DNA from: Gremmenia infestans
Taxonomy: Eukaryota > Ascomycota > Leotiomycetes > Helotiales > Hamatocanthoscyphaceae
Direction of reading: 5' to 3'
Length of the DNA: 64,000 nucleotides
Assembly: GCA_032629725.1 (NCBI GenBank)
Contig: JAFEVB010000010.1
Span: 992,001 to 1,056,000 of the forward strand
In this document: positions 58,115 to 64,000 of the stretch, one piece after another
How positions within the stretch are numbered: the stretch's first letter is position 1
How the letters are laid out: every line of letters starts with the position of its first letter
Position numbers and translations under genes: made by a program
The notes under the pieces: model-generated
What the model was told of the DNA's origin: nothing
Seen by the model: only the letters and a program-made list of their open reading frames with translations
The model's database searches: none

Positions 58115-59928
58115 ATGGAATCATCCGACTATCGCCAGAAAGTCCAGGTAAGCCAACCCAATTCCACTCATGCCGAGAACAATACCTCCATTAGTCACGA
58201 GTATCCTCCTCAAATCGCGATTAGTTCTTCCCATTGAAACCAAGCTCTTTTCAAAATTACAATATCATAAAACTCCGTAGCTAGCTAACAAACCCTAAAG
58301 GAACACCTGGACGACCAGCGCTGGAACATCGCCGATGAATTCGACCAAATTCTTTGTGATTACGAAAGCAATCCTCGCCCCTTCCAGGAAGTCTACGCCG
58401 AAGTATCCCGTCTCTTCAACCACGACCCAGAACTCCTCTCCGGTTTCCAGGAATTCCTCTTTGACACCTATCCCGCCCAAAACGCCCAAGTCCTCGCGCA
58501 TCAGGCGGAAAGGCACGAAGCTCACAGAGGGGCGTGCGAGCGGCAATCCAATTCTCCTCTTTTGACTCTACCTAGAGAGATTAGGGACAAGATTTGGGGT
58601 GAGGTGGCTCTAGGGAATGTTGTTCATGTTTCTCTTAGCAGAGCTGGATGGTTTCCTTGGGGGATGAAGGCAGGGAACTTTTGTTTTCATGCTTGCAGGG
58701 CTGAGAAGGGTGCGGGGAGTTCGGCTTGTCCGCCTGGTGTGGGAGAACATGCCAATTGCTCTACTGTAAGGTTCTCACTTTCTTCACCTTATTTGCTCTC
58801 TTAGTTACCTGTTATTATTTCCCGTCTCTCCATCGTCATGCCTGTTTTGAGGATTCTCGGGAAGTTTCGCCCCGGACAGGAGAATGTCATAAGTCATGGG
58901 ATTCTGGGAGTTAAAGGTTTTTTTCGGACAGATGGAGCATAGTAGACATGTTCTGAGACTTCTCAGACAAGTTCCTATCAAGTTGTGTTTGCTCTTCCCC
59001 TGTTCAGACATCAATTACTCTACAACCTGCCGCGACACTCACTCACTATTCTAGACTGGACCAAGCAACTATTCCGACATCAGACTTACCTGCAAGCAAT
59101 TTCTCCTCGAACTTCCAGACGCAGAAACAACATTCTTCTCCCAAACCGCCTTTCAATTCGCAGACCTTAAAACAGCCGACGCATTCCTGTTCGGCCTTTC
59201 CGAATCCCAGCGGTCTTCAATAATTCACTTGAAATTAGCTCTTCCGCACAACATTGCAGGTAGCGAGAGTTTCGAACTGTGGAACGGTATTTTAAACTAT
59301 TTTAGTAATCCATGGGAACGAAAATCTGTAAGTGTCTGCCGTCGCCCTCGAAGTCTTATTACTGATACTGGAATAGCTTCACATGGATCCCAAACCAGAA
59401 GACAAGCCAGCCATGCTGAGAGAACCCATTTATTTCTACTACTCCAGCTGCTATTATGAAAACAATACGGAGAGGATGTACAAACGCTATCAAGTTGGTC
59501 GAGGCGGGTGGAGCTGGGATGTGGGGATTTCAGATTTGAAGTATAAAGGCGAACCGAAGCTAGATTTGGCTATGAAAGTGGTGACCGATGGTAATTTCCT
59601 CTATATTTAGCTATACCACCTCAGCCATCCGTATTAACCATCATCTTCAGGCCAGGTCGAGGAAGCCGATGCAGCTACCTGGACCACCGATTTGGACTCG
59701 CTAGCATGGTGTAGACCCTTGCTCCAATTCAGGCAATACGACGGATTGACTTTCCAACTCTATAATGATGAGGGTCTTACCAGCACGCCTGGGTTCGAGG
59801 GGTTTGTCGCTACGCTTAAGGAACACATGGTGGAACCTGTTATAGGGCCTAGGAAGTGCATGTTCTTTGCTGGAGGTCCGTATGAAGATGGGGACGAAAG
59901 CTATGCTGGTCGTGTGGGGGCTAATTGA
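58115..59928 (+). CDS. PAH-like domain fused to DUF7730/2EXR-like domain
   Basis: Five exons (58115-58147, 58301-58765, 59055-59327, 59377-59590, 59651-59928) give 420 residues. Residues about 5-67 look like a Sin3 paired amphipathic helix: VQEHLDDQRWNIADEFDQILCDY, then FQEVYAEVSRLFNHDPELLSGFQEFL. From residue 101, LPREIRDKIWGEV starts the N-terminal motif of the mould DUF7730/2EXR family. Its TCKQFLLELP...FFSQTAFQFAD segment comes in exon 3, where the usual TCRQ motif is expected. Both halves are in one frame across a 465-bp exon with no stop, so the fusion is real at the DNA level. The 153- and 289-bp introns are long for this locus, and an extra exon could hide in the second. PAH domains dock transcription regulators; the function here is unknown. 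Confidence 0.7.
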
Positions 59929-60109
59929 AGATATGAAGGAAGTAATCACACCTTCTTCCTCTCCAGGTTTAGAATCGCGAATAAAACAACACCTCAAGCC
60001 ACATAAAGCATGAGGTTGAATATTGCTTGATAACAAACACAAGACTATCAAATCTAACTAAATCTTATGAACTGTCTATACATCATATATATCTGATCAC
60101 TCATCATAA
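59929..60109. other. short convergent spacer
   Basis: 181 bp between convergent stops of the PAH/DUF7730 gene and the L2HGDH gene. It is A/T-rich, presumably with polyadenylation sites for both strands. Confidence 0.5.
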
Positions 60110-61428
60110 TCATCTATACAATAACCCCTCTACCATCTCCCCTATCGCCAAACTAGCCGTCAGCCCAGGACTTTCAATCCCAAGCAAATTTACAAACCCC
60201 TCGTAGCCATCCTCCCTCCTAATCACAAAATCCAAAAAACTCTTCCCAGTCGCAACAGCCGAGAGATGCCCCAACTTCGGTCGAATCCCCGCATAATCCG
60301 GCTGAATATCCTCCTCATTCACGCCCGGCAAAAACTTCTTAATCTGCTCAACAGCCTGCGGCAATCTCGCATCATTGACCTTCAAATCATCAGGACTGTC
60401 TACCCACTCCACATCCGGTCCAAAGCGGATCCGCCCGGAGATGTCGAGCGTGAGATGCGTGCCTAGACCGCCGAGACCGGGTTCGGGCGCGGGGTAGATG
60501 AGGTGTTTTGTGCTGGGCTGCGAGGCGGCATAGGAGAAGTAGTTCCCTTTGGCGTAGTATTGCGTTTGGTGTCTACGGGCAGGTAGGATCATGTTGTTTA
60601 TATCACAAGCTCCGAGACCCGCCGAGTTGACGAGGGTTTCGGTTGTGAAGGTGCTTTCTTCGCCGGAGGATTTGTCTTTCGTGGTTACTTCCCAGCCCGC
60701 GCTGCCGTTTTGCCCGAGGGGGGTAATGGCGACGACGGGGGATTGTAGCGCTACGTCGCCGCCGCGGTCTTCGAAATCGCCGAGTAGGAATTGCATGTAT
60801 GCATGCGAGTCGATGATGCCTGTTGTTGGGGATTCGAGGATCCCGGCTTTGGCTTGCACGTCAGGCTCTTGCTTTGCTGCTTCTTCTAGGGAGACGAAGC
60901 TGGTAGGTACGCCTTCGATGCTGCGTGTAAACTTGTGGACCTTGACTAGTTCTTCCCACTGTTGATCTGTCTGGGCCACAATCCATTTGCCCATGTTGTT
61001 GTACGGGATGGAGTGCTTTTGGCAGAGGTCGTACATCATATGGCGGCCTCGGATGCAGAGTTTTGTCTTGAGGGAGTCGGCACCATAGTAGAGCCCAGCG
61101 TGTATTACCTAGAGAATAGGTCAGTATATACTTTTATGTAGTGCAATAACACTCACTTCTGAATTCCGTGAGCTTGTTTCCATCCCAACCCCACCATTTC
61201 GTTCTACAAGTAATGTACTCGTCCCATCTCTACCTGCCAATTGTCTCGCAATGGCCAACCCTACCGCACCACCGCCAATAATCTGTACATACTTAGGTTA
61301 GCCCTGCTCGGGGGAGTTCCAATGAGACATACAGCATGAGTAAAGTCAGCCTCCCTCACAGCGGTCGTTGCGAAGCCCCGCCACGCAGTTTTGGCTGCCA
61401 ATTGACCCCCCAGAGCCCGAGAAAACAT
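60110..61428 (-). CDS. L-2-hydroxyglutarate dehydrogenase, mitochondrial
   Basis: Three exons (61333-61428, 61157-61282, 60110-61108) give 406 residues. The start MFSRALGGQLAAKTAWRGFATT is a mitochondrial presequence. The FAD-binding loop IIGGGAVGLAIARQLAGRDG opens the DAO fold, followed by ERNGGVGMETSSRNSE|VIHAGLYYG, the conserved family sequence that the second intron interrupts. Later hallmarks are VNSAGLGACDI, KGNYFSY, PEPGLGGLGTHLTLDISG and the final FVNLLGIESPGLTASLAIGEMV. The enzyme oxidises L-2-hydroxyglutarate, a metabolic side product, to 2-oxoglutarate, passing electrons to the ubiquinone pool. Length is slightly under the animal form. Saccharomyces lacks a clear ortholog, so it also marks this as a mould-type genome. 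Confidence 0.93.
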
Positions 61429-62129
61429 GTTTTATATAGGGTTGCAATGCTCATACGTATCGTCTCATTGCAATTGCAATGCAGTTCACTGGTATACGAT
61501 TTTGGACATCGAAAATGTTGTGCTATAGTTCGTTAATGTGATCAAAGGTGGTGATGTCAAAAATCTGCGAGGCTGAATATGCAAGGCTGACACTCGGAGC
61601 AGAGCTCAAAACTTTAGCATTATGCTTCCTTTCCTATTTACTGCACTACGTGTGTCAATGAAGAATACAAAGTTTTTATCCCATGGGAGTGTTATTGCAG
61701 GTCTTTTGCCTTAGCTTTAAAAGTATAGGTATATTTATTTCATCTCCTTCTCCGTATTGTACAGCACTAGTCATTATATAATAATACATTCAGATCTCGT
61801 CTCAATCATATAACCCTCATTCAGATGCCCGCCAAGGAAACAAAAAAGCGACCCAAGAAAAAACCATCACAATGAATGTATCCTGTCCGTCTACAATATC
61901 TCTGTTGCGCACCCAGTAAGCGATCGCTCGCTTCCATACCTAGGTGTATTTGCCCTCTTCTTCGCAGAGGGTATTTCCTAATATACAAAGTTGACATAAT
62001 AAAATGGTATCGAACGATACGTGTGGTGTGAAAAGAAAAAGGCGTATCAGGTATCCGCAATGCTTTCAATAATCCGATGCCAAAACACGTGTGCCGAAAA
62101 AGGATACAATAAATTGACAAACTATCTTC
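61429..62129. other. intergenic region L2HGDH/PH protein
   Basis: About 700 bp containing the L2HGDH promoter and the 3' flank of the PH-domain gene. It is A/T-rich and shows no gene. Confidence 0.5.
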
Positions 62130-64000
62130 TCAAGCAGGTACGGAAGTCCTAACACTCTTCGGCGAAGCGGGAGATTTCAAGCTGCTCGAACTACTTCCTG
62201 GTGGCAGTGGTGGCAATGCGCAGGACGGCGGAGGAGCAGGTGGCCCATTGATAAGTACTGGCATGCTCTTTCTATTTGCCAACGACTTCGCATTCCCTGC
62301 TGATTTCAAGCGCTGCATTGAAGGTGATAGAAGCGATGGTGCTGATGTCGTTTCTTTTGATGAGGACAACGATGGCCGGTTTCGGGACGATGATGTACAT
62401 TTGGGTATTGATCGAGGACTCTGAGATTGCGAGCGTTCTGTAGCTCGAATTTGCATGCTTATTGGACGTCGGAGCTTAATTCTTGTGTTTGTGATAGCTG
62501 GTAGTGGTGACATCAATTCTTTTTCTGCGTGAGCACTTGTGACGTTCGCTTCTTCCTTCACCTCAGTAATAGGTGGTGAGACTGGTAAAGGTGTTGACAG
62601 CGCTTCAGATGGACACGGCGGTGCAGGCCGTAGTGGTGCTTCTGGGAGTCGATCTTCTATGTCAACTATGGTGCGCATACTCGAGCGTCTACCAGGAAGG
62701 TGGAAGCCGGCATGCGAAGTTTCGAGTGAATTCAGAGGCAATTCGCTGAAACCGGGGGGTGAATTAGCGACTTCACTTGGTGAAGAGCCAATTTCACTCG
62801 GAGTCTGTGGCTTGATCTGTGATATATCCTCTAAAGACTTGGTAGGTGTGAGGACCTGCATTTGGTGTAGAGGAGATTGGGTATCTTTGACAAGAGGGAG
62901 TGATTGGGCTACGGTTAGTTTCAGTGCTACTGGTGGTATCTTCCTAGGCCCCTGGGGCAACGCCTCGCATATTTTAGTCGGGGTCGTCGTAATTATGGTA
63001 GGAATATCGTTGATGGGCATCTCGTTGGTGAGTTGTTCTGGAATTTTGATAACAGGGCCTTTTACAGTTGTATATCTTTGGATGGATGAGGTTGGGATAC
63101 TGAAATTTGGAGGAATAGGAGACGACGGGTTTCGAATTGGGCGGGAAGGGCCTCCGTAGGTCGAATGTCGGTAACCTTTTGGCGTATGTGCTTCAAGAAG
63201 TGGAACAGTCATATTCTGCATGGACCTTCGGCGCTCATTGATGGCGGACGCATTTGGTCTTGGCCTTGAATCTTCAGTAGATATGCTGGGAGGGATATCC
63301 TCAGATGCTGAGAAACTCTCTCTGGTTGGTGAAGTAGCTGGAGAAGAGATCAAAGTTCGCTGGCCAGAAGACATGTAGGAGAGGCGATTGGTGCTATGCC
63401 TCAAATTATCAAGCTGCTGCTCATCGCGCGACGTAGTGCTGTTCGTTCTAGAACGGTAGCCAGTTGAAGGTCGAATCACCGGAGGTTCTAGATCGACCAG
63501 AGTAGATGCAGCATCTTCCATTCTTTCTCCAGTTGGGTTCTCAGCGTTCCAAGGGGGGGCAAAACAGAGAGCTTGAGGCGAAGCCGGATTCGAAAACTGA
63601 TCAGGATCCTTCTGCACTAAATAGCGATGACTCGGCCGCTCCTTGAGCTGCATCACATTGCCTTCCGCTTTTGGTTTCCCTGTCTCAGAAACAAGCTTCT
63701 TGCCACCCAGAGCCTCAATCTCTTTCCGCACAACAGCCATCCCTACCCAACGAATTAGTATGTTAAAAAAAGAATAGATTCGGTCTAGTTAGCTACAGAT
63801 TTCGAGAGCTGTCTGAGGAGCCGAGATCCCGCATACTGCGGAACACGTTTCCTTTGCTCCTGACACAGCTCTCGGCTCTGGAGCTCGCACAGAAAATGTA
63901 GCTTCTTTGTATGGAAACTTGACTTACAGGCATCCATGTCTTCTGCACTATTTAGAACCAATAGTAAACTGGTTGCACTTCTTCGATAATCAGCACCCCT
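62130..64000 (-). CDS. PH-domain protein, 5' part outside the window
   Basis: The main exon (62130-63742) encodes a Ser/Pro-rich, probably disordered protein of more than 530 residues with no catalytic motif. It ends in a Pro-rich tail (GPPAPPPSCALPPLPPG). An upstream exon ending at 63928 joins across a 185-bp intron, reading LLLVLNSAEDMDAW|MAVVRKEIEALGGKK. That is the last strand and C-terminal helix of a pleckstrin-homology domain (ED-x2-W motif), so the ATG at 63740 is an internal methionine and not the start. The rest of the PH domain and the true start lie beyond position 64000. PH domains target membrane phosphoinositides; the partner and function are unknown. Confidence 0.75.

Overview
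The window is nuclear DNA of a filamentous ascomycete (Pezizomycotina). Genes are split by short introns, mostly 46-70 bp, with GTAWGT-like donors, CTAAC/CTAAT branch sites and YAG acceptors. The protein families are typical of moulds: DUF2415 WD40, fungal rhodopsin-domain, C2H2 plus fungal-specific transcription factor, DUF7730-like and fused LeuC/LeuD isopropylmalate isomerase. The general look suggests Leotiomycetes, but that placement is an inference.

Layout. 1-12.2 kb: ALG7 (5' truncated, +), SET3 (-), an EBP-type sterol isomerase (+), an NPC2/ML-domain lipid transfer protein (+), V-ATPase subunit F VMA7 (-) and nuclear rim protein NUR1 (+). 12.2-17.3 kb: one large unrecognised gene whose leader, second exon, third exon and 3' flank each carry a different family of tandem repeats, followed by two strong hairpins. 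18.2-20.7 kb: LEU1 (+). 21.5-26.5 kb: two MFS transporters (-). 26.5-28.6 kb: a gene-free stretch with three short tandem-repeat blocks. 28.6-33.4 kb: a 969-aa HExxH protein and an F-box protein (both -). 33.7 kb: a 64-aa single-pass membrane protein assembled from two exons. 35.0-38.2 kb: a C2H2/Fungal_trans transcription factor (-) with about 4.4 kb of gene-poor DNA upstream. 42.6-47.2 kb: a Ser-rich GPI-type cell-wall protein, mitochondrial uL29m and Rab GDI (all +). 48.0-54.8 kb: a rhodopsin-domain membrane protein, eIF3g/TIF35 and mitochondrial Hsp70 SSC1 (all -). 55.5-64 kb: a DUF2415 WD40 protein (+), a PAH-like plus DUF7730-like fusion (+), L-2-hydroxyglutarate dehydrogenase (-) and the C-terminal part of a PH-domain protein (-) running off the right edge.

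The genes are mostly unrelated housekeeping functions: glycosylation, sterol and lipid handling, vacuolar acidification, leucine synthesis, translation, vesicle traffic and mitochondrial folding. I see no biosynthetic cluster, CRISPR, rRNA or convincing tRNA, and no intact transposon. The least ordinary parts are the repeat-built gene at 13.2-17.0 kb and the PAH/DUF7730 fusion at 58.1-59.9 kb. Exon models were made by hand; each closes in frame across all of its junctions.
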